Assembly: GCF_025465545.1 (NCBI RefSeq)
Contig: NZ_JAODMK010000001.1
Coordinates: 1 to 64,000, forward strand
DNA from: Naasia sp.
GTDB taxonomy: Bacteria; Actinomycetota; Actinomycetes; Actinomycetales; Microbacteriaceae
Direction: 5' to 3'
Length of the DNA: 64,000 nucleotides
The position numbers and the translations under genes are program-made. This document shows, one piece after another, positions 56,372-64,000 of this stretch. The notes under the pieces were generated by a model. It made no database searches. It saw only the letters and a list, made by a program, of their open reading frames with translations, and had not been told where the DNA came from. The number at the start of each line of letters is the position of its first letter. Position 1 is the stretch's first letter.

Positions 56372-57301
56372 CTAGGAGTCCCCGCCCACCGCGTCCAGCA
56401 GCTCGAGCAGGCGGCCCGGACGCAGGATGCTCGCCTCCGGCACCCGCGCGGCGAGCGCCCGGTCGGCGGTGACGACCGTCGTCGCCGGCCCGCTGCTCTG
56501 CACGAAGGCGGCGAGGGCGGAGTCGCCGTCCCGCTCGGCGCGGAGGATCCGCACGGGCCCGTCCTCGTCGTCCTCGAGCGCCTTCGCCTGCCCCTCGAGC
56601 ACGAGCACGATCTCCGGCCACCAGTGCTCCGCCGGCAGGCCGAGCTCCCGCCCCGGCACCCCGGCCGTCGCGAGCGCGCCCAGCGAGGCGCGAAGGCGTG
56701 CCGCAGCCCCTACCCGGTCCCGCCACCAGCCGTCCGGCCGGGAGCCGACGACGTTCGCCCCGTCGACCACGAGGGTGGGACGCACCTCCAGGAGCGGCCG
56801 GAGGAGGTCCCAGGTGTCCGCGAGCCCGGGATGCAGGGGCAGCGCGGGCACCTCCTCCAGCGGCACCCAACGAAGAGCCACGCTCTCCGCGTCGCCGATC
56901 ACCGGCGGGAACGCCTGATCCACGGTGGCCACGACGGTCGTGTAGCTCCAGACGCCGAGGTCCAGGCGGCTCGCGAAGCGCAGACGCAGGGCACCGCCGG
57001 GAACGCCCGCCTCCTCTGCCGCCTCGCGGATCGCTCCCTGAACCGCACTCTCGTCCTCGTGCCGGGCACCGCCGGGAAGTCCCCACGTGCCGCCGAAGTG
57101 GCTGTAGCCGGCGCGGTGCTGCAGGAGGACGCCCGCGCCGGGCGCGGAGACGAGCAGTCCTGCGGCGCCGTAGCGGCCCCAGAAGCGGCGCCCGTCGGGC
57201 AGCTCGACCCACTCGTCGCCCGAGCCGAGCGGCCGCCGGGGCAGGCCGACGCCGTCGGCGTGCACGGCCGCCGGAGGCACGGAGGCGGGCTGCTCGGGCA
57301 T
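56372..57301 (-). CDS. Nudix hydrolase fused to NYN/PIN-like domain
   Basis: This 309-aa protein joins two domains. The N-terminal Nudix domain (residues about 40-170) has a perfect Nudix box GARHEDESAVQGAIREAAEE with the GX5EX7REUXEEXGU spacing (residues 78-100). The C-terminal part (175-305) has PTLVVDGANVVGSRPDGWW, ILRAERDGDSALAAF and TTVVTADRALAAR, the acidic pattern of NYN/PIN RNases. The Nudix part may cleave a nucleotide or RNA-cap-like substrate. The gene is convergent with the LRV gene (43 bases). The pairing suggests an RNA-processing role, but this is inference. Confidence 0.8.
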   Translation of the reverse strand: MPEQPASVPPAAVHADGVGLPRRPLGSGDEWVELPDGRRFWGRYGAAGLLVSAPGAGVLLQHRAGYSHFGGTWGLPGGARHEDESAVQGAIREAAEEAGVPGGALRLRFASRLDLGVWSYTTVVATVDQAFPPVIGDAESVALRWVPLEEVPALPLHPGLADTWDLLRPLLEVRPTLVVDGANVVGSRPDGWWRDRVGAAARLRASLGALATAGVPGRELGLPAEHWWPEIVLVLEGQAKALEDDEDGPVRILRAERDGDSALAAFVQSSGPATTVVTADRALAARVPEASILRPGRLLELLDAVGGDS

Positions 57302-57385
57302 CCTTCACCCTCTCATGGAGCCGCTCGGCAGCAGGTGAGGAGACCGCCTGCCAGCCCCTCGCGAGTGGACCGGGTCGCCTCGCGA

Positions 57386-57391
57386 TATAGA
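57386..57391 (+). promoter_or_regulatory. possible -10 box of prpDBC
   Basis: GCGATATAGATTG holds TATAGA, 50 bases before the prpD start. The same GCGATATAGA core is seen before ctaC. No -35 box is clear. Two TCGCGA palindromes (57358-57363 and 57379-57385 area) lie just upstream and could be regulatory. Confidence 0.35.
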
Positions 57392-57441
57392 TTGCAGAGC
57401 GGCCGCCCAACGGTGGCCTCCGTCCACCGGAAGGCGTCCCC

Positions 57442-58965
57442 GTGAGAACCTCGTCCGTCCGCGTCGCCCGCAGCACGGAGCTCCTCCCGCGGGAGGATCA
57501 GCTCGCCTGGCGCATCGCCGAGGTTGCGGCGGACCCGGTTCCCGTCGACGGGGACGTCGCCGAGATGATCGTGAACCGGGTTCTCGACAATGCCGCCGTC
57601 GCGGCGGCCTCCCTGGTGCGCCGGCCGGTGGTGTCCGCGCGGGCCCAGGCGCTCGCGCATCCGGCGAGCGCGGGCGGAGCCGGCTCGACGGTGTTCGGTG
57701 AGCCGGCGGAGCGGCGGGTCTCGCCGGAGTGGGCGGCCTGGGCGAACGGCGTCGCGGTGCGCGAGCTCGACTACCACGACACCTTCCTCGCCGCGGAGTA
57801 CTCGCATCCGGGAGACAACATCCCGCCGCTCGTCGCCGTCGCGCAGCACGCCGGCAGTGATGGGGCTGCTCTCCTCCGCGGCATCGCCACCGGCTACGAG
57901 ATCCAGATCGACCTGGTGCGGGCGATCAGCCTGCACGCCCACAAGATCGACCATGTCGCCCATCTCGGCCCGTCGGCGGCCGCGGGCATCGGCACCCTTC
58001 TGGGATCGGATCCTGCGACGATCTTCCAGGCCGTGGGGCAGGCCCTGCACACGACCACCGCCACCCGTCAGTCGCGCAAGGGCGAGATCTCCAGCTGGAA
58101 GGCGCATGCGCCCGCCTTCGCGGGGAAGATGGCGGTGGAGGCGGTCGACCGGGCCCTCCGCGGCGAGACGAGCCCCACCCCCATCTACGAGGGAGAGGAC
58201 GGCGTGATCGCCTGGCTGCTGGATGGTCCCGACGCGCACTACGAGGTGCCGCTGCCGGAGCCTGGAGAGTCGAAGCGGGCGATCCTCGACAGCTACACCA
58301 AGGAGCACTCCGCCGAGTACCAGGCCCAGGCGCTGATCGACCTCGCCCGGCGGCTGCATCGCGAGCACCCTGAGCTCGCCGACCCGGACCGGGTCGAATC
58401 GATCCTCATCGCCACGTCGCACCACACCCACAACGTGATCGGCACCGGCTCGGGCGATCCGCAGAAGTACGACCCGACCGCGACGCGGGAGACGCTCGAC
58501 CACTCCATCCCGTACATCTTCACCGTGGCGCTCCAGGACGGTGAGTGGCACCACACCCGCAGCTACGCCCCGGAGCGTGCGCAGCGGCCCGGCACGGTGG
58601 CCCTCTGGCAGAAGGTGCGCACCGCGGAGGACCCCGAGTGGACGCGCCGCTACCACTCCGTCGACCCCGCCGAGAAGGCGTTCGGCGGGCGGGTGGTGGT
58701 CACCCTCACCGACGGCACCACCATCGCGGACGAGATCGCCGTCGCGGATGCGCACCCCCTCGGGGCGCGGCCGTTCGCCCGGGACCAGTACGTCGCCAAG
58801 TTCCGCACCCTGGCGCAGGATGTGCTGGAGCCCGCGGAGATCGAGCGGTTCCTCGACGTCGCCCAGCGGCTCCCGCAGCTGCGACCCGAGGACCTGGGCG
58901 GCCTCACTCTCACCGCCCGCCCGGGACTGCTCGACGCGGTTCCCCTGCCGAAGGGACTCTTCTGA
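57442..58965 (+). CDS. prpD: 2-methylcitrate dehydratase
   Basis: PrpD dehydrates 2-methylcitrate in the methylcitrate cycle, which breaks down propionyl-CoA. The 507-aa protein is MmgE/PrpD family: [34 protein letters not shown] at the start, then [60 protein letters not shown] and [19 protein letters not shown] (landmarks only). Length is normal. GTG start with GGAAGG upstream. First gene of prpDBC, overlapping prpB by one base. Confidence 0.95.
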   Translation: MRTSSVRVARSTELLPREDQLAWRIAEVAADPVPVDGDVAEMIVNRVLDNAAVAAASLVRRPVVSARAQALAHPASAGGAGSTVFGEPAERRVSPEWAAWANGVAVRELDYHDTFLAAEYSHPGDNIPPLVAVAQHAGSDGAALLRGIATGYEIQIDLVRAISLHAHKIDHVAHLGPSAAAGIGTLLGSDPATIFQAVGQALHTTTATRQSRKGEISSWKAHAPAFAGKMAVEAVDRALRGETSPTPIYEGEDGVIAWLLDGPDAHYEVPLPEPGESKRAILDSYTKEHSAEYQAQALIDLARRLHREHPELADPDRVESILIATSHHTHNVIGTGSGDPQKYDPTATRETLDHSIPYIFTVALQDGEWHHTRSYAPERAQRPGTVALWQKVRTAEDPEWTRRYHSVDPAEKAFGGRVVVTLTDGTTIADEIAVADAHPLGARPFARDQYVAKFRTLAQDVLEPAEIERFLDVAQRLPQLRPEDLGGLTLTARPGLLDAVPLPKGLF

Positions 58966-59876
58966 TGCTGCACTCCTCGACCCCTGCGGCGGAGAAGCGC
59001 GCGGCACTGCGCGCCCGACTGGCCGAGGGCGGCCTGCTTCAGCTGCCCGGCGCCTTCAACCCGCTCTCCGCGCGCCTCATCGAGCAGAAGGGCTTCGACG
59101 GCGTGTACGTGTCCGGCGCCGTGCTCTCCGCAGACCTCGGGCTGCCCGACATCGGGCTCACCACGCTCACCGAGGTCGCCGCCCGCTCCGGCCAGATCGC
59201 CCGCGTCACCTCGCTGCCGACCCTCGTCGACGCGGACACCGGATTCGGCGAGCCGATGAACGTCGCCCGCACGGTGCAGATCCTCGAGGACGCCGGAGTC
59301 GCGGGCCTGCACATCGAGGACCAGGTGAACCCCAAGCGCTGCGGTCACCTCGACGGCAAGCAGGTGGTGGGCTCGGACGTGGCCATCAAGCGCATCCGCG
59401 CCGCCGTCGAGGGCCGGCGAGACCCGAACCTCCTGGTGCTCGCGCGCACCGACATCCGCGCCGTGGAGGGCCTGCCTGCCGCGCTCGACCGCGCCAAGCA
59501 GCTCGTGGACGCCGGTGCGGACGCGATCTTCCCCGAGGCGATGCTCGATCTGGGCGAGTTCGAGGCGATGCGGGAGGCGGTGGGCGTGCCGATCCTCGCC
59601 AACATGACCGAGTTCGGCAAGAGCGAGCTGTTCACCCGAAGCCAGCTGGAGAGCGCCGGCGTCTCGATCGTCATCTACCCCGTCTCGCTGCTGCGTCTGG
59701 CCATGGGAGCTGCCATGCGGGGACTCGATACCCTCACGGAACAGGGCTCGCTGGCGAGCGCTGTGCCGGAGATGCAGACCCGCGCCGAGCTGTACGACCT
59801 GCTGGACTATGCGGGCTACAACCGGTTCGACGACGGGATCTTCAACTTCACCCTCGAGGGCTCCTCGGGGCTCTGA
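58965..59876 (+). CDS. prpB: methylisocitrate lyase
   Basis: PrpB splits 2-methylisocitrate into succinate and pyruvate. The 303-aa product has the catalytic KRCGHLDGKQ motif in DQVNPKRCGHLDGK, the LVDADTGFGEPMNVARTV metal site and FPEAMLDLGEFEAM. It starts with ATG at the TGATG overlap with prpD. An earlier open frame inside prpD is rejected. Isocitrate lyase has a similar barrel, but the 300-residue length and operon fit PrpB. Confidence 0.96.
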   Translation: MLHSSTPAAEKRAALRARLAEGGLLQLPGAFNPLSARLIEQKGFDGVYVSGAVLSADLGLPDIGLTTLTEVAARSGQIARVTSLPTLVDADTGFGEPMNVARTVQILEDAGVAGLHIEDQVNPKRCGHLDGKQVVGSDVAIKRIRAAVEGRRDPNLLVLARTDIRAVEGLPAALDRAKQLVDAGADAIFPEAMLDLGEFEAMREAVGVPILANMTEFGKSELFTRSQLESAGVSIVIYPVSLLRLAMGAAMRGLDTLTEQGSLASAVPEMQTRAELYDLLDYAGYNRFDDGIFNFTLEGSSGL

Positions 59877-59908
59877 CGGACGGGAAGAACGGACGCGAAG
59901 GAGCGGAC

Positions 59909-61051
59909 ATGAGCGACGACCAGGAGATCCGCAAGGGCCTCGCCGGCGTGGTGGTCGACCGGACTGCCATCTCCAAGGTGAACCCGGAGACCAACTCGCT
60001 GCTGTACCGGGGCTACCCGGTGCAGGAGCTGGCGGCGGGGGTGAGCTTCGAGGAGGTGGCCTACCTGCTCTGGCACGGCGAGCTGCCGGACGCCGAGCAG
60101 CTGGCGGCCCTCGTGGCGCGCGAGCGGGCGCAGCGCGCCCTCGACCCGCGCCTGCGGGAGCTCCTCTCCGGGCTCCCGCTGACCGCCCATCCGATGGATG
60201 TCGTGCGCACTGCGGTGAGCGTGCTCGGCACCCTCGACGCCGGCACCGAGGACAGCTCCCCCGCGGCGAACCAGGCCAAGGCCGAGCTGCTCTGGGCCGC
60301 CCTGCCCGCGGTCGTGGCGTGGGATCAGCGCCGTCGGCAAGGTCTCCCGCCGGTGGACCCGCGCGACGACCTGGACTACTCGGCCAACTTCCTCTGGATG
60401 ACCTTCGGCGAGGAGCCGGGCGACATCGAGGTGGACGCCTTCCGCGTCTCGATGGTGCTCTACGCCGAGCACTCGTTCAACGCCTCCACCTTCGCCGCCC
60501 GGGTCATCACCTCCACCCTCGCCGACCTCTACTCGGCCGTGACCGGAGCGGTGGGCGCGCTGAAGGGCGCGCTGCACGGCGGCGCGAACGAGGCCGTGAT
60601 GCACACCTTCGACGAGATCGGCTTCGGCCCCGGATCAGCGGATCGCGCCACCGCCTGGCTGGACGAGGCGCTCCGCGAGAAGCGCAAGATCATGGGATTC
60701 GGCCACCGCGTCTACAAGCACGGGGACTCCCGGGTGCCGACCATGCGGGCGGCGCTCGACCGGCTGGTCGCGCACTACGGCCGCCCGGACGTGACCGAGC
60801 TGTACGACGCGCTGGAGGCGGGCATGACCGAGCGGAAGAACATCCTGCCGAACCTCGACTACCCGTCCGGTCCCGCCTACTACCTGCTGGGCTTTGACAC
60901 CCTGACCTTCACCCCGCTGTTCGTCGCGTCCCGCGTGGTCGGCTGGACGGCCCACATCATGGAGCAGCTCTCCGCCAACGCCCTGATCCGGCCACTGTCC
61001 GCCTACGTGGGCCCCGACGAGCGCCACCTGGACGCGCCGCCGCCCTCCTAG
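59909..61051 (+). CDS. prpC: 2-methylcitrate synthase/citrate synthase
   Basis: PrpC joins propionyl-CoA and oxaloacetate to 2-methylcitrate. The 380-aa type II-like citrate synthase has LLYRGYPVQELAAGVSFEEVAYLLWHGELP at the start (landmark), catalytic His in GALKGALHGGANEAVM and MGFGHRVYKHGDSR, and an Asp-containing DYPSGPAYYLLGF. AAGGAG lies before the ATG. Third gene of prpDBC. Such enzymes may also use acetyl-CoA, so a role in the TCA cycle is possible. Confidence 0.95.
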   Translation: MSDDQEIRKGLAGVVVDRTAISKVNPETNSLLYRGYPVQELAAGVSFEEVAYLLWHGELPDAEQLAALVARERAQRALDPRLRELLSGLPLTAHPMDVVRTAVSVLGTLDAGTEDSSPAANQAKAELLWAALPAVVAWDQRRRQGLPPVDPRDDLDYSANFLWMTFGEEPGDIEVDAFRVSMVLYAEHSFNASTFAARVITSTLADLYSAVTGAVGALKGALHGGANEAVMHTFDEIGFGPGSADRATAWLDEALREKRKIMGFGHRVYKHGDSRVPTMRAALDRLVAHYGRPDVTELYDALEAGMTERKNILPNLDYPSGPAYYLLGFDTLTFTPLFVASRVVGWTAHIMEQLSANALIRPLSAYVGPDERHLDAPPPS

Positions 61052-61060
61052 CACTCCGCA

Positions 61061-61080
61061 CCTTCGCTCAGCAGGCAGAA
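61061..61080. repeat. inverted partial copy of the 29-bp tandem unit
   Basis: CCTTCGCTCAGCAGGCAGAA is the reverse complement of the core of the tandem units at 61126-61183, with two changes. It faces them across the hairpin at 61106-61130, close to the prpC stop. Confidence 0.7.
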
Positions 61081-61105
61081 TGACCGCCACCCCGCCTATG
61101 GGGCC

Positions 61106-61130
61106 GGTTCTGCCTGTTCAGGGCAGAACC
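61106..61130. terminator. hairpin between convergent prpC and CopD-CtaG genes
   Basis: A perfect 9-bp stem GGTTCTGCC/GGCAGAACC with a 7-base loop lies between the two converging genes. Likely a two-way terminator. Confidence 0.65.
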
Positions 61131-61183
61131 GCCTGCTGAGCGAGAGGTCCGGCGGAACTGCCTGCTGAGCGAGAGGTCCGGCA
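61126..61183. repeat. 29-bp tandem duplication
   Basis: Two adjoining units, each with core GCCTGCTGAGCGAGAGGTCC, differ at 2 of 29 positions. The second unit ends 3 bases before the stop codon of the CopD-CtaG gene. Confidence 0.8.
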
Positions 61184-61186
61184 GAC

Positions 61187-63211
61187 CTAGTCGCGGCGGG
61201 AGAGCGCTGCGAGGCGCTCGTTGTAGGCGGCGAGCTCCGCGTCGCCGTCGCGCTCCGCGGCCCGGTCGGTGCGGCGCGCCGTGCGGGTGTCCGAGGAGAT
61301 CCACTGGCGCACGACCATCATCGCGACGAGCACGGTGGGCACCTCCCCCGCACCCCAGGCCAGGCCGCCGCCCGTGTTCTGGTCGGCGAGCAGCGCCGCG
61401 TCGTCCGTTCGGCCCAGCGCATGCCACCAGTCGAGCGCGAGCACCTCGGTCTGCGACATCAGGGCGAGCCCGAAGAAGGCGTGGAAGGCGATGGTCGCGA
61501 GCAGCACCAGGAGCCGCAGCGGCGGGCTGGGCCGCTGCGGACCGGGGTCGACGCCGATCAGCACCCAGTAGAAGAGGTAGCCGCTGAGGAGGAAGTGCAG
61601 CACCATCAGGACGTGACCCTGGTGCTCCGAGAGGGAGAACGGGAACCAGCCGGTGTAGTAGAACGCGACGAGGCTGGTGGCGAAGATGCCTGCGGCGACG
61701 ATCGGGGTGGAGACGACCCCGGCGACGCGCGAGTGCACGAGGAGCAGCAGCCACTCGCGGAGGCCGCGGCTGGCGTCGTGCCGCACCGGCAGCGCCCGCA
61801 TCGCGAGCAGGATCGGGGCGCCGAGCACGAGGAGCGGCGGCACGCCCATCATCAGGCCCATGTGCTGGATCATGTGGGTGCTGAAGCTGGTGGGCCCGTA
61901 GACGCCGGGGCCCCCGCTCGTGAGGTAGACGAGAGCCAGGCAGCCGGCGACCCAGGACACTCCTCGCAGCACGGGCCAGGGATCCCCGCGGCGGCGCAGC
62001 TTGACGACGCCGGCCAGGTAGGTGCCGAGCAGGATGCCGGCGAGGGTCAGGAAGGCCCAGTCGGGGTGCCACTCGGTGAGCATCCGGCCGAGGGTGAGCG
62101 GCGGCGGCTCCGGGTAGCCGACCAGGCCGCGGAACGCGTCGGCGGCGGGCGCCGCCTGGGACACCGGCGGGGTGGATCGGGACAGCGCGACGGCGAGGCC
62201 CATCGCGGCGGTGAGGAGCAGCACCTCGGCGAGGGCGAGCCGAACGAATGCGCGCCGGTCGGCGGGCGCCGCCGCGAGCCGCGGGAGGATGCGACGCCGA
62301 TGCCAGATGCCGGCCAGACCGAGCAGCACGAGCAGCACCGACTTGGCGAGAACGAGCAGTCCGTAGCCGGTGAGCAGGTCCGCCGGGGACTCCAGCCGGA
62401 GGGAGGCGTTGACGATGCCGGAGAGGGCGACCGCGAAGAAGGCCCAGCCGGCCAGCACCGAGTAGCGAGCGGCGACCGATCCGAACGCCGCTCCCACCCG
62501 ACGGCGCAGCAGGAGCAGGGCGACCAGCCCGCCCGACCAGGCGGTCACCCCGACGAGGTGGATGGCGAGGCTGCTCACGGCGTTGCCATGCTCGTCGGAG
62601 CCGGCGGCGTGCCCGGAGAGGGAGAGGGGCAGGAGCGCGAACACTGCGAGCGCCCCCGCGAAGGCGATCCAGGAGACGCGGCGGGTGCACAGCAGCGTGA
62701 GCAGGACGATCGCGACGCAGGCGAGCGAGAGCAGCAGGGCCTGACCGAGCTCGAGCCGGGTGGCGAAGAACAGGAACTGGGTGCGGAACGCGGCGCTGCC
62801 GAGCGGTCCGCCGAGCACGTCCGCGCCGGTCAGCACGAGCACCGCGGCCGACGCGAGGAGCCAGACCGCCGCGGAGCGCCGGGCGAAGCGGAGCGCGGCG
62901 CGCTGGCTCTCGCTCGCTTCGCCGGGGATCGCGCGCTGCCCGGGCAGGGCGAAGGTCGACAGCAGCAGGAGCCCGATCGTGACCGCGGCGGCCCCGTCCG
63001 ACACGAGCCGCGCGACAGGAAGGCCGCGCGTCACGAGCGGGCCGGGATCGGCGAGGAGAGCGCCACCCAGGGCTCCCGTCATGAGGAGCCCGGCGAAGAG
63101 GAGGAGGGCGGCGAGCGGGATGCAGCCGAGGAGCACCGCCTCGACCGCGCCGACGCGGCTCGCGGTCGGCACCGCGGGCGCCGGAGGCGCCTGCAGGTCC
63201 TCGGCGGTCAT
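61187..63211 (-). CDS. CopD-CtaG fusion membrane protein
   Basis: This 674-aa protein has about 16 membrane helices. The middle (about residues 140-365) is CopD-like copper-resistance membrane domain with LSGHAAGSDEHGNAVSSLAIHLVGVTAWSGGL. The C-terminal part (about 385-640) is a caa3 CtaG domain: THMIQHMGLMMGVPPLLVLGAP, HQGHVLMVLHFLLSGYLFYW and AFHAFFGLALMSQ, which bears conserved His residues. It may move copper for cytochrome oxidase assembly, in keeping with ctaCD in this window. The ATG of MTAEDLQAPP has GGAGGGG upstream; a long open frame beyond it is rejected. Confidence 0.9.
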   Translation of the reverse strand: MTAEDLQAPPAPAVPTASRVGAVEAVLLGCIPLAALLLFAGLLMTGALGGALLADPGPLVTRGLPVARLVSDGAAAVTIGLLLLSTFALPGQRAIPGEASESQRAALRFARRSAAVWLLASAAVLVLTGADVLGGPLGSAAFRTQFLFFATRLELGQALLLSLACVAIVLLTLLCTRRVSWIAFAGALAVFALLPLSLSGHAAGSDEHGNAVSSLAIHLVGVTAWSGGLVALLLLRRRVGAAFGSVAARYSVLAGWAFFAVALSGIVNASLRLESPADLLTGYGLLVLAKSVLLVLLGLAGIWHRRRILPRLAAAPADRRAFVRLALAEVLLLTAAMGLAVALSRSTPPVSQAAPAADAFRGLVGYPEPPPLTLGRMLTEWHPDWAFLTLAGILLGTYLAGVVKLRRRGDPWPVLRGVSWVAGCLALVYLTSGGPGVYGPTSFSTHMIQHMGLMMGVPPLLVLGAPILLAMRALPVRHDASRGLREWLLLLVHSRVAGVVSTPIVAAGIFATSLVAFYYTGWFPFSLSEHQGHVLMVLHFLLSGYLFYWVLIGVDPGPQRPSPPLRLLVLLATIAFHAFFGLALMSQTEVLALDWWHALGRTDDAALLADQNTGGGLAWGAGEVPTVLVAMMVVRQWISSDTRTARRTDRAAERDGDAELAAYNERLAALSRRD

Positions 63212-63288
63212 CGACTGCTCACCCCTCCAGGGTAGACCGGCGCTCCTGCGGGGTTCGCGTGCGCCGCCGGAGCCGTCAGCGGCGGCCG

Positions 63289-63552
63289 TCAGTCGTAGAC
63301 GCGGACGACCCGCCAGCCCCGGTCGCCCTCGACGATCTCGAACATCAGCGAGAAGCCGTTCGCGGTCGTCCCCTGGAAGCGCCAGCCCACGATGCGCCGT
63401 GCGGCGTGCGTGAGGAGCGGGCTCCAGGCGTCCTCGGCGAGCGGCGTGGGGGTATCGGTCACCCGATAGCGCACCCGATCCCAGACGAGCCGTGCCGGGA
63501 TCCCGTTGACCAGCCAGACCGCTACATCGGTCGTCGCCACCACCATGCTCAT
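63289..63552 (-). CDS. DUF6504-like protein under a LexA-type box
   Basis: This 87-aa protein reads VAVWLVNGIPARLVWDRVRYRVTDTPTPL and ends GWRVVRVYD. The pattern resembles DUF6504 proteins, which in other actinobacteria lie next to the ImuA/ImuB/DnaE2 mutasome. I use the ATG giving MSMVVATT. An ATG 22 codons further up would run across the LexA-type box. GGAGCGGC lies just before this ATG. Function unknown. Damage-inducible expression is inferred from the box at 63565-63580. Confidence 0.7.
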   Translation of the reverse strand: MSMVVATTDVAVWLVNGIPARLVWDRVRYRVTDTPTPLAEDAWSPLLTHAARRIVGWRFQGTTANGFSLMFEIVEGDRGWRVVRVYD

Positions 63553-63564
63553 CAGCCGCTCCGT

Positions 63565-63580
63565 TCGAAGATATGTTCGA
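63565..63580 (-). promoter_or_regulatory. LexA-type SOS box
   Basis: On the minus strand TCGAACATATCTTCGA, one base away from the actinobacterial SOS consensus TCGAACNNNNGTTCGA. It lies 13-28 bases before the start codon of the DUF6504-like gene, a normal position for repression. Confidence 0.72.
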
Positions 63581-63686
63581 ATGAAGGAACGATAAGCCGT
63601 CCTGGCGCGACACGCCAAACGCGGCGCGGCGCAGGGCGGCCCGCGGGACCGGAGGGATTGCGGGCACCCGGTATCGTCGGGGGATC

Positions 63687-64000
63687 ATGGCGTGGCGCAC
63701 CGCAATGGGCTCGGCGCGCCTGCTCGCCGCAGCGGCCGGCATCGTCGCACTCGTCGCGCGCTTCCTCTACGGTCTGGGGTTCCCGAGCTTCGGATCAGCG
63801 AACTACTTCGCCTACCTCACGATGCAGAGCAACATCGCGGCGGTCGTCGTGAGCGCCGTCGCGGGGATCCGTCTCCTCCGCGGCGTGCCGGAGACCCGGG
63901 CGCTGTCGACCGCGCGTGCGCTGGTGGCCAGCTTCCTGATCGTCGCGGGATTCGTGTTCGCGCTGCTCGCCAGCCAGGCGCCGGCTCAGGGGTACCGGCT
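63687..64000 (+). CDS. Pr6Pr-type membrane protein (partial, 3' end outside window)
   Basis: The first 104 residues are visible. They form several hydrophobic helices: GSARLLAAAAGIVALVARFL, then SANYFAYLTMQSNIAAVVVSAVAG, and ARALVASFLIVAGFVFALL. The FAYLTMQSN motif resembles the F.YFT.QSN start of Pr6Pr-family membrane proteins of unknown function. TATCGT lies 9 bases before the ATG. It is divergent from the DUF6504-like gene. The rest of the gene is outside the window, so the call is tentative. Confidence 0.6.
   Translation, partial: MAWRTAMGSARLLAAAAGIVALVARFLYGLGFPSFGSANYFAYLTMQSNIAAVVVSAVAGIRLLRGVPETRALSTARALVASFLIVAGFVFALLASQAPAQGYR

Noticed and set aside
61421-63235. 604-codon plus-strand frame opposite the CopD-CtaG gene
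   Set aside because: Composition is Glu/Gln/Arg/Gly-rich without domains, as expected opposite a hydrophobic membrane protein in high G+C DNA.

Overview
The window is a 64 kb piece of chromosome from a very high G+C actinobacterium, most likely a member of Micrococcales close to Microbacteriaceae. The evidence is about 70% G+C by eye, a wag31/sepF-type division cluster, GarA and FtsR homologues, PknL-type signalling genes, frequent GTG and TTG starts, many ATGA/GTGA stop-start overlaps, and many genes whose only visible signal is a TANNNT box 6-7 bases before the start codon. The genus cannot be fixed from the sequence. Most genes are core chromosomal genes. I see no rRNA, tRNA, insertion sequence, prophage or CRISPR array.

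Region 1 (1-13.6 kb, mostly minus strand): the end of a cytochrome oxidase operon (ctaC, partial ctaD), an A-type Fe-S carrier, an M20 dipeptidase, a DUF3043 membrane protein, pyrD, a stress-type SDR, nrdR, hisD, a flavin reductase, dnaE, and a decayed GNAT acetyltransferase. Region 2 (13.6-33.3 kb, all minus strand): a complete dcw cluster transcribed mraZ-rsmH-ftsL-like-ftsI-murE-murF-mraY-murD-ftsW-murG-murC-ftsQ-ftsZ-yggS-sepF-yggT-wag31-lspA-rluA. A clear MraZ operator sits over the mraZ promoter, and MurE carries an altered amino-acid-specificity motif.

Region 3 (33.6-44.6 kb): DUF3040, polyprenyl synthase, Rv2175c-like DNA-binding protein, LysM/lysozyme-like protein, PASTA kinase (PknL type), class II DAHP synthase, PlsC, ROK sugar kinase, FadD15-like acyl-CoA ligase and peptide deformylase. 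Much of this order recalls the Mycobacterium tuberculosis Rv2173-Rv2187 neighbourhood. Region 4 (44.5-54.3 kb): two MinD/ParA ATPases flank pyruvate carboxylase, one of them EspI-like with a heptad-repeat N-terminus. Then come a cyclase-family hydrolase bracketed by two copies of a 74-bp palindromic repeat, and a MerR-FtsR-GarA-PgsA set.

Region 5 (54.4-64 kb) is the more accessory part. It holds a protealysin-like M4 metalloprotease overlapping a small emfourin-type inhibitor, a leucine-rich-repeat-variant protein, a Nudix-NYN/PIN fusion, a prpDBC methylcitrate operon, a CopD-CtaG fusion membrane protein, a DUF6504-like gene behind a LexA-type box, and a partial membrane protein.

The most interesting items are the protease/inhibitor pair, the EspI-like ATPase outside any ESX locus, the MurE motif change, the SOS-box gene, the dispersed and tandem intergenic repeats, and the consistent leaderless promoter layout.
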